In this document: piece after piece, positions 43,801-52,171 of the stretch
How positions within the stretch are numbered: position 1 is the stretch's first letter
Layout: every line of letters starts with the position of its first letter
Source: Arthrobacter_E sp044748305
Lineage (GTDB): Bacteria; Actinomycetota; Actinomycetes; Actinomycetales; Micrococcaceae
NCBI RefSeq assembly: GCF_044748305.1
Contig: NZ_JBIVFT010000010.1
Location: 62,001-126,000, forward strand
DNA length: 64,000 nt
Direction: 5' to 3'
Made by a program: the position numbers and the translations under genes
The notes under the pieces: model-generated
Seen by the model: only the letters and a program-made list of their open reading frames with translations
Database searches by the model: none
What the model was told of the DNA's origin: nothing

Positions 43801-45796
43801 CACCGACGCGGGACTCGTAGACCATCTCCTCATCCAGCTCACCGACGCGTTTGCTGGATTTCGAGTCCTCTTCACCCACCAGGTAGACCCCGAAGAGGCC
43901 CCGGTCCGGGATGGTGCCACCGGAGACGACCGCGAGGCGCTGCGCACCCGGGCGTCCCTCGATGGTCCCGGCGTTGCGGTCCCAGATGATGCGGGGACGG
44001 AGTTCGGAGAACTCGTCGCTGGGGTACCGGCCGGCGAGCAGATCCAGTGTGGCGTTGAAAGCGGAGCGGGGCAGGCTCGCGAACGGAGCACAGCGCCGGA
44101 CCACTGTGAACCATTCCTCCACGTCCACCGGGCCAAGTGCGCAGGCCGCGACGGTCTGCTGGGCCAGGATGTCCAGGGGGTTCTGCGGGATCGAGAGTTT
44201 CTCGATCCGTCCGGCCGTCATGCGCTCGACCGTCACGGCCGTGTGGACCAGATCCGCGCGGTGCTTCGGGAAGAGGACGCCCTGACTGACCTCTCCGACC
44301 TGGTGCCCGGCCCGGCCGACGCGCTGAAGGGCGCTCGCCACGGACGGCGGCGACTCCACCTGGATCACCAGATCCACGGCGCCCATGTCGATGCCCAGCT
44401 CAAGACTTGACGTGGCGACCACGCACCGCAGCCGGCCGGACTTCAAGTCGTCTTCGATCTGGGCCCGCTGTTCCTTGGACACCGAGCCGTGATGGGCCCT
44501 GGCCAGGATCGGCTCAGCCCCGGAGGTCTGGCCGGCCTGGGCCATCATGTGGGCGGGCGTCGAGGTAGAAACCGGCGCCAGACGCCCGACGACGTCGGCG
44601 AGGGCCTCCGCCGCAGCCTGCGGGAGCTGCGGGGCGCCGTCGTCGTCCGTGCCCTCTTCGGCCCAGACATCGGCCAGCTGGCGTTCGGCGTAGATCTCGT
44701 TGAGGCGCGCCGTCAGGCGCTCGGCCAGACGGCGGGAGTTGGCGAAGACGATGGTGGAGCGCCGGGCCAGCACGTGGTCCACGATCTTCTCCTCCACATG
44801 GGGCCAGATCGAAGCCTGGGGCTGAAGCCCGGAGGCGGGGCCGAGGTCGTGGGCCGAGGCGGCCGCCGGAAGGTCCGACATGTCCTCCACCGGGACACTC
44901 ACGCTCAGTTCCCAGGTCTTGGCGGCCGGTGGCGCGACCACCGTGACGGGGGATTCGCCGCCCAGGAATTGGGCCACCAGTTCCCGGGGCTCCACGGTGG
45001 CCGAGAGCCCGATCCGCTGGGCGGGCTTGTCCAGGAGTGCATCGAGCCGTTCGAGGGAGACCGCGAGGTGTGTTCCGCGTTTGGTCCCGGCCACGGCGTG
45101 CACCTCGTCCAGGATCACCGTGTCCACGGCCCGCAAGGTCTCCCGGGCGCTGGAGGTGAGCATGAGGAAAAGGGACTCGGGGGTGGTGATCAGGATGTCC
45201 GGGGGATGGGTCAGCAGCCGGCGGCGTTCATTGGCCGGAGTGTCTCCGGAACGGACTCCGACCGTGACGGACGGCGCGGCGAGTCCGAGTCCCTTGGCCG
45301 TCTGGGTGATGCCGATGAGCGGAGCCCGAAGATTGCGCTCCACATCCACGCCGAGTGCTTTGAGCGGCGAGATGTAGAGGACCCTCGTATGAGTCTTCTC
45401 CCTGCGAGGTGCGCCGGAACGACGTCGCGCCGGGGCTGGGGCGATCTGTTCGGTCTCCGCAAGGCCCGGAATGTCCAAGGTGTCCGGCGCCGGAACCGTT
45501 TGAGGTGCGGGCGGTTCTGCAACCGAGGTGCGCCCGCCGACGCTTTGGACGCCCGAGCCGCTGCCCTGGATGAGGCGGTCCAGTGCCCAGAGGAAGGCTG
45601 AGAGGGTCTTCCCGGAGCCCGTGGGAGCGACCACCAGGGCGTGCTGTCCCCGGGAGATGGCGTCCCAGGCTTCCTCCTGGACACGGGTAGGTGCTGCGAA
45701 GGCTCCGGCGAACCACTCGCGGGTGGCCCGGCCGAAGCGCGCCAGCACGCCGCCGCCGCCCGCTTCGGCGCCGTTCAGCACCGGTTTCTCTGCCAT
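40826..45796 (-). CDS. lhr: Lhr-family ATP-dependent helicase
   Basis: 1656 residues, a full-length Lhr protein. Superfamily 2 helicase motifs: Q-motif PTRVQEEAWDAI, Walker A VVAPTGSGKTLSAF, ISPLKAL, Walker B VILDEVHAVAGTKRGTH, LSATVEP, VATSSLELGIDMG and LQRVGRAGH. The rest is the Lhr core winged helix and long C-terminal region. A Pro/Ala/Ser-rich insertion of about 50 residues sits between motif I and ISPLKAL. Lhr is a 3'-5' single-strand translocase acting in DNA repair. ATG 45796 (MAEKPV) was preferred over ATG 45814. Heads the lhr-nei2-TPR operon. Confidence 0.93.
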   Translation of the reverse strand: MAEKPVLNGAEAGGGGVLARFGRATREWFAGAFAAPTRVQEEAWDAISRGQHALVVAPTGSGKTLSAFLWALDRLIQGSGSGVQSVGGRTSVAEPPAPQTVPAPDTLDIPGLAETEQIAPAPARRRSGAPRREKTHTRVLYISPLKALGVDVERNLRAPLIGITQTAKGLGLAAPSVTVGVRSGDTPANERRRLLTHPPDILITTPESLFLMLTSSARETLRAVDTVILDEVHAVAGTKRGTHLAVSLERLDALLDKPAQRIGLSATVEPRELVAQFLGGESPVTVVAPPAAKTWELSVSVPVEDMSDLPAAASAHDLGPASGLQPQASIWPHVEEKIVDHVLARRSTIVFANSRRLAERLTARLNEIYAERQLADVWAEEGTDDDGAPQLPQAAAEALADVVGRLAPVSTSTPAHMMAQAGQTSGAEPILARAHHGSVSKEQRAQIEDDLKSGRLRCVVATSSLELGIDMGAVDLVIQVESPPSVASALQRVGRAGHQVGEVSQGVLFPKHRADLVHTAVTVERMTAGRIEKLSIPQNPLDILAQQTVAACALGPVDVEEWFTVVRRCAPFASLPRSAFNATLDLLAGRYPSDEFSELRPRIIWDRNAGTIEGRPGAQRLAVVSGGTIPDRGLFGVYLVGEEDSKSSKRVGELDEEMVYESRVGDVFALGATSWRIEDITFDRVLVTPAFGQPGKLPFWKGDSLGRPLELGQALGAFVRELSGADTDQAVARCEGIGLDPFAAGNLVAYLREQQQSTTVVPNDKALLVERFHDELGDWRVVLHSPFGMPVHSPWALAVGRRLQERYGLDGSVMAADDGIVLRVPLMEDEPPGAELFLFEPEELERIVTEEVGGSALFASRFRECAARALLLPRQTPGKRQPLWQQRQRAAQLLDVAKKYPQFPIVLETVRECLQDVYDLPSLQDLAGRIQRREIQISETTTAQPSPFARSLLFGYVAQFLYEGDSPLAERRAAALSLDSGLLNELLGRVELRELLDPAVVEQTELELQRLAPDRKLRGVEGSADLLRLLGPLSVEELAARLEEPLGAPDHAAELVSAGRALRVNLQGVERFAAVEDAARLRDGLGVPLPMGVPLAFLEPVADPLGDLVARYARTHAPFTTSELATRLGLGTAVVLSVLKRLTSDGRIVEGEFRPHPTEAGTSAEIGGIPQPESTAQPGLVGGQEWCDAEVLRRLRRRSLAALRAEVEPVDASAFGRFLPIWQNVGTSRSPAQLKGLDGVLTVVDQLSGVPVPASAWETLVLPSRVRDYSPTLLDELMAGGEVLWTGTSSLPGNDGWVSLHLAESAALTLTPDEDFAPSAAQQRILEQLDGGGAFFFRPLKESAGGMDAVLTDEEMLAELWGLVWAGRATGDTFAPVRALLSGGGTAHKQTPRPSRARSLRRPRLGSSHTFPGAGLGSGMEAATLGSTPPLGVGRWSAVLRQPLDPTVRAHALAELLLDRYGVLTRGSVMSEQVPGGFALLYKVLSKLEESGRTRRGYFIEKLGAAQFSVPATVDRLRSFAEDGAARAPEDRVHSTVTLAATDPANPYGAALPWPLLDGASGGHRPGRKAGALVVLVDGRLVIYIERGGKTLLSFTQDEVLLAESAASLVATVRRGAVDRLAMEKVNGQDLLGTPLAAALLEAGAYSTPRGVRLRA

Positions 45797-45863
45797 GTGA
45801 CCATCTTGCCCCATGGCCCCGACAGGAATTTGCGGCGGCGCCGGAACCCGCTCCGCGAGAGAC

Positions 45864-46526
45864 TCAGGCGGCCGGGGCGAAGGCCTGAATCGTCAGGAGC
45901 TTGACGGCGGCGTTGGAGCAGCCGTCCTCGGTGACGGGAATGAACATCGGGGTGTTCGTGCCCGGCGCATAAACCCGGTAGCGAGTGGCCGGGACGTGCT
46001 GGCAATCGGGATGCAGGCCGGCTTGCGAGTACCGCAGCACGGCGGCTGCGGACTGTCCTGGCCGGAGCGTGGCCGGGACGCCGGCGCCACCTTCCTTCTC
46101 CGCTGCTGCGCCGATGGCGGGGCCGGAGTCGCCGGCCGTCAGCTCCACGCGGGCGAAGCCCTGGATGGTGCAGGCCGCGGTGCCGGTGTTCTTCAGCAGG
46201 AGCTTGCCGTAGACGCTTCCGGCCGCCCCGCCCCCGCTCGTGTCGAGTGACGCGGACAAGGAGGCGCCGTCGCAGGGCTGGGGACCGGCGACCGGTGCGC
46301 TCGACGTCGGCGCGGTGCTCGGCGTCGTCGGCTCGGAGGTCATGCTCGGCGTGGGGCTCTCCGAAGGCGTTGACGAACTGGAATTCGACGGACTCGGGCT
46401 TGGGCTCGAGGAGGGGCTGCTGTCCCCGCTCGGGGTGCTGCAGGCGGCCAGTCCCAGCAGGAGCGCCGCGGCGGCAGCTCCCAGAGGGATGGTTCGTGAT
46501 GTCAGGAACGTCCTCTGTGTGCTCAT
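45864..46526 (-). CDS. DUF4232 lipoprotein
   Basis: 220 residues. N-terminal lipoprotein signal with lipobox LAAC, then a Ser/Pro/Thr-rich linker of about 50 residues and a C-terminal DUF4232 domain (LLLKNTGTAACTIQGFARVE, TLRPGQSAAAVLRYSQAGLH) with paired cysteines. Surface-anchored; function unknown. ATG 46526 chosen, with GTG 46535 also in frame. It sits alone between lhr and the terminator of the ycnI gene. Confidence 0.82.
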   Translation of the reverse strand: MSTQRTFLTSRTIPLGAAAAALLLGLAACSTPSGDSSPSSSPSPSPSNSSSSTPSESPTPSMTSEPTTPSTAPTSSAPVAGPQPCDGASLSASLDTSGGGAAGSVYGKLLLKNTGTAACTIQGFARVELTAGDSGPAIGAAAEKEGGAGVPATLRPGQSAAAVLRYSQAGLHPDCQHVPATRYRVYAPGTNTPMFIPVTEDGCSNAAVKLLTIQAFAPAA

Positions 46527-46589
46527 GAGTCCCACGATAGACCTGTACCGGCTGAGCTGGGGAAACTGATTCCGCGAGTCAGCTGGAAA

Positions 46590-46628
46590 GGGCGTGGGTC
46601 CGCTGTCCCGGACAGCGGACCCACGCCC
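46590..46628 (-). terminator. Terminator of the ycnI transcript
   Basis: Perfect 19-bp arms (46590-46608, 46610-46628) around a single central base. On the minus strand it is followed by TTTCC. It lies 39 bases after the ycnI stop. Confidence 0.8.
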
Positions 46629-46666
46629 TCAGGAGCGGACTCGGCGAGAACGCCGGGCGGAACCGA

Positions 46667-47371
46667 CTACTTGGCGGAACGGCGGGTGGCTACGAGCGCC
46701 ACGCCACCCAGTACCAGGCCGGCCACACCGGCACCGAGGCCGACCCAGGAGCGGGCCGAAGCGCCGTCGTCCGTGGTGGAGGAGGCCTGCGCAGCTTCCG
46801 GGGTGGCGGCGCCGTGTCCGCCGTGCTCACCACCCGCGACCGCCTGGGTGACGGTGAATGCCGGGGCCGGGGACTTGACCGAATCTTCGTCCTGACCGGC
46901 CGCCGGGATCTGGTTCCAGTCGGTGGAACCGGTGGCGCACTGCTGAAGAGTGGGGAAGTACAGGGTCTTCCCGGCCGCGTCGGGGACCTTGACCGAGAGC
47001 ACCATGGTGTCCCGCTGATGTGCGTCCAGCGGGGTCTTCGCCGTGTAGACGATGGCCTTGGTGCGCGTGGTGATGGAGTTCCCGGTGTCGAGCTTCTTCG
47101 GGGCGGCGAGTTTCTCCGTGACCTTGCTGATGGTCCAGTTCGGGTTCACCGTGGGAGTGGCGTCGTCGAGTTCCTCGGGGAGGGTGATGGTCATCTTGGT
47201 GGTCGGCTGGCCATCGCAGCCGTGGGGGACCCCGAAGGTGAGGAGGGCGTACTGCCCCGCACCGGTGACATCCGGGGTGACGCTGACGTGGGCGCTGGCG
47301 GCCGCGGCGCCGGCGAACAGGAGAGCGCCGGCACCGGCGACGGACAGGGTGGACTTGAGAACGCGTGACAT
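46667..47371 (-). CDS. ycnI: YcnI-family copper-binding protein (DUF1775)
   Basis: 234 residues. The signal peptide ends in AAASA, exposing HVSVTPDVTG: the new N-terminal His is the first copper ligand in YcnI, and a Trp (NPNWTISK) suits the known His-Trp site. One DUF1775 beta-sandwich follows (CATGSTDWNQIPAAGQDE near its end), then a His/Gly/Thr linker (GGEHGGHGAA) and a C-terminal membrane helix with RRSAK. Extracellular copper handling. The Met/His-rich membrane protein gene directly upstream on the same strand strengthens the copper link. Confidence 0.88.
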   Translation of the reverse strand: MSRVLKSTLSVAGAGALLFAGAAAASAHVSVTPDVTGAGQYALLTFGVPHGCDGQPTTKMTITLPEELDDATPTVNPNWTISKVTEKLAAPKKLDTGNSITTRTKAIVYTAKTPLDAHQRDTMVLSVKVPDAAGKTLYFPTLQQCATGSTDWNQIPAAGQDEDSVKSPAPAFTVTQAVAGGEHGGHGAATPEAAQASSTTDDGASARSWVGLGAGVAGLVLGGVALVATRRSAK

Positions 47372-47454
47372 GGTGGCCTTTCGGAGCGCGCGTGAGGGCG
47401 CGCAGAAGTATATGAAATCCGGCGTATATACCGGGAGGGTCGCAATTTCCGTCG

Positions 47455-48144
47455 TCAGAGGACGACGGCGTGTGGCGGACCCCGCAGCCTGTCACGGCGA
47501 AGCGAGCGCAGCGGCAGCCGGGGCAGCGGCCGTTCGCGAGGAGCCTCGGGCGCCCGGAAAGTCTGCGGGACCGTGAGGCGGAGGAGTTTGAAAAGAGGGC
47601 GCAGCCAGGAAGCCAGGGCCCAGAGTGTCGCCTCTCCCTTGGCCAGCATCAGGGCCATGGCGGCCGTTGCGAGGATGTGCCCGAGCAGCATGAACGGCGA
47701 GTGCCCGCCGGCCGAGTGCATGTCCATCGTGGCGGTGCCGCCCAGGTGCTGCAGCGCCGTGGCCAACGCGGCGCTGTCGTTGTGCTGATGCGCGACGGAC
47801 ATGCCCGGCATGGTCATCGGTGCGCCCACCGAGAGATAGGAGAACGCTTCGTGCAGAGCGAGCTGGCCGACGCCGAGCAGCAACGTCATGGCCGGGAGGC
47901 GGAGCCGGAAGCGGGTTGCGAAGACCGCGACGAGGAGCACAAGGGCGAGGATCGCGGCCAGCAAGGGCTCCGGGGGCAATGCCCCGCCGGAGAAGCTGTG
48001 GGCGGCGATGCCCAGGGAGAGCATGCCGACGGCGACGATCCCGGCCCGCAGCAGGTGGAACGGGGCCGGCCGGCGCGAGAAGGCCGCTTCAGACGCGACG
48101 CTGCGATGGTGCGCAAAGGGGGACGCTGGGCGCTGAGACAGCAC
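47455..48144 (-). CDS. Met/His-rich multispanning membrane protein, copper-associated
   Basis: 229 residues, about four membrane helices. An outward loop is rich in Met and His: APMTMPGMSVAHQHNDS, then ATMDMHSAGGHSPFMLLGH. This is a typical pattern for copper binding. The C-terminal tail is basic. The start is GTG 48144 with GGAGGGA upstream; the open frame goes on to 48447 but is nonsense over the TetR gene. It is 83 bp upstream of ycnI on the same strand. A paralogue with the same layout, including a shared RGPP near the C terminus, is encoded at 52172 in front of copC. No family name recognised. Confidence 0.72.
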   Translation of the reverse strand: MLSQRPASPFAHHRSVASEAAFSRRPAPFHLLRAGIVAVGMLSLGIAAHSFSGGALPPEPLLAAILALVLLVAVFATRFRLRLPAMTLLLGVGQLALHEAFSYLSVGAPMTMPGMSVAHQHNDSAALATALQHLGGTATMDMHSAGGHSPFMLLGHILATAAMALMLAKGEATLWALASWLRPLFKLLRLTVPQTFRAPEAPRERPLPRLPLRSLRRDRLRGPPHAVVL

Positions 48145-48202
48145 GGTCCCTCCTCGCGGGTGTCGGAATACGGCGGGCGCGGATGGATCGCGCCCGTCCA
48201 GT

Positions 48203-48925
48203 CTACGTGGTGCCGGCCGGCGGGAGGGCGTCGTCGCGTTGCCCGCGGAGCCGGGCGAGCGAGTGCTGCAGCCCGGAGATGAGCGCTTGAAGCCCGAGCT
48301 CGAAGGACTCGTCGGCCACGGCCTGGGCGTAGGCGGCGAGATCCGGCGCCTGGAGTCTCCCGGCGCGTGCTGCGAGGGCCTTGGTGAAGCCCGGGACCTG
48401 CGGGGCGAAGTCGCCCGCTTCGAAGATGTCGGCGGGTGCCACGGCATCCAGGGCCGAGCCCAGGACGAAATTGTCGAGGGAGACGATCGCGCTGACCACT
48501 GAATCCTCCGGCCAGCCCTCGGCGAGGAAGCCTTGGGTGACGGTCTCGTACATGGCGAGTGTGGGATCGGCCCCGGTCAGCGGGGTGGTGGCGAGGAGGG
48601 CGATGGCGTGGGGGTGGGCTGCGAACGCGGTCCGGTAGGAGCGCGCCCAGACGCTGGTGGCCTCGGGCCACGGGAGCCTCCCGAAGCCGGAGGCGTCGAT
48701 TCCGTCCGTGATGAGCTCCCGCATGGAGCTGAGCACGGCGCTCTTGTTGCCCACATGGTGGTACAGCGCGGGGGTCTTCACGCCGAGCTCTTCGGCGAGG
48801 GCGGCCATGGTGAAATCGTCCGGCCCGGTCCGTTTGAGCACGTCAAAGGCGGTGCGCACGATCAACTCGCGATCCAGGACGCTTCGTTTCGGCCGACCGG
48901 CGCGGCGTGGTGCGGCTGTTGACAT
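48203..48925 (-). CDS. TetR-family regulator, probable controller of the amidohydrolase genes
   Basis: 240 residues. DNA-binding part: RRAGRPKRSVLDRELIVRTA, FTMAALAEELGVKTPALYHH and VGNKSAVLSSMRELITD, the classical TetR-class arrangement with a TetR_C-type helical core. AGAGGGG upstream of ATG 48925 fixes the start. Divergent from the amidohydrolase-permease operon, with an 83-bp gap that carries a palindromic operator (48979-48995). It lies 58 bp upstream of the membrane protein gene on the same strand, so it might influence that transcript too. Confidence 0.87.
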   Translation of the reverse strand: MSTAAPRRAGRPKRSVLDRELIVRTAFDVLKRTGPDDFTMAALAEELGVKTPALYHHVGNKSAVLSSMRELITDGIDASGFGRLPWPEATSVWARSYRTAFAAHPHAIALLATTPLTGADPTLAMYETVTQGFLAEGWPEDSVVSAIVSLDNFVLGSALDAVAPADIFEAGDFAPQVPGFTKALAARAGRLQAPDLAAYAQAVADESFELGLQALISGLQHSLARLRGQRDDALPPAGTT

Positions 48926-48978
48926 GACTGACCCCTCTTGCGTGTTGTCCACGTCACAGGTTAGTGTGATCCAGATTT

Positions 48979-48995
48979 ATTTAATGGCATTAAAT
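48979..48995. promoter_or_regulatory. Operator in the tetR/amidohydrolase divergent region
   Basis: ATTTAATG-g-CATTAAAT, a perfect 17-bp palindrome, extended outward by CCAGAT (48971-48976) and its complement ATCTGG with a two-base offset. It ends 13 bases before the amidohydrolase ATG, which suits repression by the divergent TetR. Confidence 0.75.
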
Positions 48996-49008
48996 ATCTG
49001 GAGTTGCA

Positions 49009-50640
49009 ATGGCCCTGACAGTCTTCCATGGTGGCGTGCTGGCCTCCGAGTCCATCGAGTCCGGGACGGCCACCGCGCTCGCCGTGGAGGGTGGCCGCAT
49101 CGTGGCGATCGGCGCCGGCGCTGAAGCCTTGCTCGCCAGCGCCGATGACACCGTGGACCTGAACGGGGGCTATCTCGGACCGTCCTTCGCTGATGGGCAT
49201 GCCCATCCGCTCTTCGGCGGCATGGAGGATCTGGGCCCCGCCATCCGGTCCTGCCACTCCGTGGAGGAGATCGTCGCGGCCGTGCGCGCCTACGCCGACG
49301 CACACCCGGAAGACGAATGGATCATCGGTGCCAGCTACGACGCCACGCTCGCACCCGGAGGCCTGTTCGACGCCGCCTGGCTGGATGCCGCCGTTCCGGA
49401 CCGTCCCGTGATGCTCAAGGCCTGGGACTACCACACCGTCTGGGTCAATTCCGCTGCACTGAAGGCCGCCGGCATCGACGCCGGGACGCCGGACCCGGAC
49501 CGCGGGCGGATCGTCCGCCGGGAGGACGGCAGCCCCCTGGGGACACTCCAGGAGTACGGCGCCCTCGAACTCGTCGAGAGTGTCGCACCTCGCTATTCCC
49601 TCGAACGACGGGTCGCGGCCCTGGAGGCGGCCACCGGCACCTTGGCAGCCTCCGGCGTGAGCTGGGTCCAGGACGCCTGGGTCATGCAGGAACACCTCGA
49701 GGTCTACCTTGAAGCCGCGCGTCAGGGGCGTCTCCGGACCCGGATGAACCTGGCATTCCTGGCTGAACCCGGCCGCTGGAAGGACACGCTCGACGCTTTC
49801 GCCGCCGCCCGCGCGGCCGTGCAGTCGCTGGAAGGCGGGATGCTCACAGCGAACACTGTGAAGTTCTTCGCCGACGGCATCATCGAGAGCCACACGGCGT
49901 GCATGCTCAGCCCCTACGCCGACTCTCCGGACGACAAGGGGCTGCCCAGTTGGGGCCAGGACGAACTGAACGACGCCCTTGCCGCCGTCGACGGTCTCGG
50001 CTTTCAGGCGCACATTCACGCGATCGGCGATGGCGCCATCCGCATGGCACTCGACGCCATCGAGGAGACGGGCCGTCGTAACGGCCCCCGCGACCGCCGC
50101 CCCGTGCTGGCGCATCTCCAGGTGATCGACCCGGAAGACGTGCCGCGCTTCGCTGAGCTCGGCGTCGTCGCCAATTTCGAGCCGCTCTGGGCTCGCGAGG
50201 ACGATGTCATGAACCTCCTCACCGTTCCGCGTCTGGGGAGTCCCCGCTCCGAACAGCAGTACCCCATCGGGAGCCTCATCGAGCGAGGCGTCCACGTCTC
50301 CTTCGGCAGCGACTGGCCCGTCACCTGCCACGAACCGGTGCCAGGACTCGCGACGGCGGTCACCCGCCAGACCCCCGACCACCTGCCCGCGGGCGGCTGG
50401 CTGCCCGCCGAGCGCGTCGACGTCGACGCCGCCCTGAATGCCTACACCTCCGGCGTCGCCTATCAGGCCTTCGCGGAGGACGACTGGGGCGTCTTGCGCC
50501 CCGGCATGAGCGCCGATCTGGTGCTGCTGTCCCACGACCCCCGGGACATCCCCGCAGAGGAACTCCAGGAGATGCAGGTGCTCGGCACCTGGCTTGCCGG
50601 ACGCCCGACCCACTCAGCCCTCCTCCCCACCACGCGCTGA
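49009..50640 (+). CDS. Amidohydrolase-3 family metal-dependent hydrolase (YtcJ-like)
   Basis: 543 residues. FADGHAHPLFGGMED carries the HxH metal site; AHIHAIGDGAIRMALDAIEE carries a later His, and FGSDWPVTCHEPVPGLATA the Asp. The N- and C-terminal beta segments form the usual composite domain. YtcJ-like enzymes hydrolyse amide or formamide bonds in unknown substrates. It is cotranscribed with an amino-acid permease 43 bp downstream, suggesting uptake and cleavage of an amino-acid amide or N-acyl compound (inference), under the divergent TetR. Confidence 0.9.
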   Translation: MALTVFHGGVLASESIESGTATALAVEGGRIVAIGAGAEALLASADDTVDLNGGYLGPSFADGHAHPLFGGMEDLGPAIRSCHSVEEIVAAVRAYADAHPEDEWIIGASYDATLAPGGLFDAAWLDAAVPDRPVMLKAWDYHTVWVNSAALKAAGIDAGTPDPDRGRIVRREDGSPLGTLQEYGALELVESVAPRYSLERRVAALEAATGTLAASGVSWVQDAWVMQEHLEVYLEAARQGRLRTRMNLAFLAEPGRWKDTLDAFAAARAAVQSLEGGMLTANTVKFFADGIIESHTACMLSPYADSPDDKGLPSWGQDELNDALAAVDGLGFQAHIHAIGDGAIRMALDAIEETGRRNGPRDRRPVLAHLQVIDPEDVPRFAELGVVANFEPLWAREDDVMNLLTVPRLGSPRSEQQYPIGSLIERGVHVSFGSDWPVTCHEPVPGLATAVTRQTPDHLPAGGWLPAERVDVDAALNAYTSGVAYQAFAEDDWGVLRPGMSADLVLLSHDPRDIPAEELQEMQVLGTWLAGRPTHSALLPTTR

Positions 50641-50683
50641 ACACCGCGGGCCCCGGCCGGCGCAGCAGAACGAAAGACCTCCC

Positions 50684-52054
50684 ATGACCTCAACACCCCT
50701 CGACCCAGGCCTTCAGGACCCGGGTTCCGCGAACGGCCAGCGGCCGCGACAGCTCCGCAGAGTCCTCGGCCTGGCCGCTCTGGTGATGTTCGGCCTGAGC
50801 TACATGGCTCCTGTCACGGTCTTCACGACCTTCGGCACGGTCACCCAGATCACCGACGGTCACCTGGCCGCCGCCTATGTGGTCGCGCTGCTGACCATGG
50901 TCTTCACGGCCTTCAGCTACGCCCGCATCTCGCGGGTGATCCCCGCGGCGGGCAGCGCCTACTCGTACACCACGCAGACTTTCGGCGGGCACATCGGCTT
51001 CGTGACCGGCTGGACCCTCATGCTGGACTACCTCTTCCTGCCGATGATCAACTTCCTGCTCGTGGGGCTCTATCTGAACTCCGCGTTCCCGGCCGTTCCC
51101 GCCTGGGTCTTCGCGCTGGTGAGCATCGTGCTGGTGCTCGCGTTCATCTCGATGGGTGTGAAGTTCGTCGGCAAGTTCAGCGGCGTCATCGTGGCCATGG
51201 CCGTGGTGATCATCGTCGTCTTCATCGCACTGTCCGCGTCCTACCTCTCCGGCCATCCCGCGCCGTCGGTGCTGGCGCCCTTCGAGAGCGGCGACGGGGG
51301 AGTGGGGCCGATCTTCGCCGGTGCCGCCGTGCTGGCTCTGTCCTTCCTCGGCTTCGACGCCGTTTCAACCCTCTCCGAGGACGCACGGGACGCACAGAAG
51401 AACATCCCCCGTGCCATCGTCATCACCACCGTGCTCGGTGGCGTGATCTTCATCGCCGTCGCCTGGGCGGGCGGACTCGTCTTCCCTGATTGGCATGCCT
51501 TCGGCTCCCTGGACACGGCGGGCATTGAACTCATCGAGAAGGTCGGCGGTCCGGTGCTGAGCGCCATCTTCATCGCGGTGTTCGTCGCCGGCTGCATCGG
51601 CTCCGCCATGACCAGCCAGGTCAGTGTCAGCCGCATCATCTACGCGATGGGCCGCGACGGCCTGCTGCCGCGCCCGTTCGGCAAATTGCACCCGCGTTTC
51701 GGCACGCCGGTGCTTGCCGCCGTCGCCGTCTCCGCGGTCTCCCTGCTCGCCCTCGTCCTGACGCTGGACATCGCCGCCACCATGATCAGTTTCGGTGCGC
51801 TGTTCGCCTTCTCCATGGTGAACCTCTCCGTGGTGAAGCACTTCTTCTGGGACGGCAAGCGGCGCGGTGCGCTGGACGTGGTCAACTACGTTCTGCTGCC
51901 GCTCATCGGCTTCGCCCTGACGATCTGGCTGTGGACCTCCCTGGCGCCCACGTCCTTCACCGTGGGCCTGTGCTGGATGGCCGTCGGCATCGTCTTCCTG
52001 GCTGTCCGGACCAAGGGCTTCCGCAAGGCCCCGCCGAAGCTGAGCTTCGACTAG
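50684..52054 (+). CDS. APC-superfamily amino acid/polyamine permease
   Basis: 456 residues with 12 hydrophobic segments. The signature LGLAALVMFGLSYMAPVTVF is typical of the APC superfamily, with SRVIPAAGSAYSYTTQTFGG, VLALSFLGFDAVSTLSEDAR and DAQKNIPRAIVITTVLGG following. The last resembles PuuP/YfnA-like members. The frame is open from 50594, but MTSTPLDP at 50684 is the natural start. Second gene after the amidohydrolase, so it probably imports that enzyme's substrate. Confidence 0.88.
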   Translation: MTSTPLDPGLQDPGSANGQRPRQLRRVLGLAALVMFGLSYMAPVTVFTTFGTVTQITDGHLAAAYVVALLTMVFTAFSYARISRVIPAAGSAYSYTTQTFGGHIGFVTGWTLMLDYLFLPMINFLLVGLYLNSAFPAVPAWVFALVSIVLVLAFISMGVKFVGKFSGVIVAMAVVIIVVFIALSASYLSGHPAPSVLAPFESGDGGVGPIFAGAAVLALSFLGFDAVSTLSEDARDAQKNIPRAIVITTVLGGVIFIAVAWAGGLVFPDWHAFGSLDTAGIELIEKVGGPVLSAIFIAVFVAGCIGSAMTSQVSVSRIIYAMGRDGLLPRPFGKLHPRFGTPVLAAVAVSAVSLLALVLTLDIAATMISFGALFAFSMVNLSVVKHFFWDGKRRGALDVVNYVLLPLIGFALTIWLWTSLAPTSFTVGLCWMAVGIVFLAVRTKGFRKAPPKLSFD

Positions 52055-52171
52055 CGGTGGCCGCACCCGCGGTGCCCCTCCACCCCACTGACTTCGACAC
52101 TCTGTAGAAAGTGGAGCATAATCTTCGGTGGATGGGCACCGGCCCTTCCTGAACAGGGGCGGGGAAGGACC

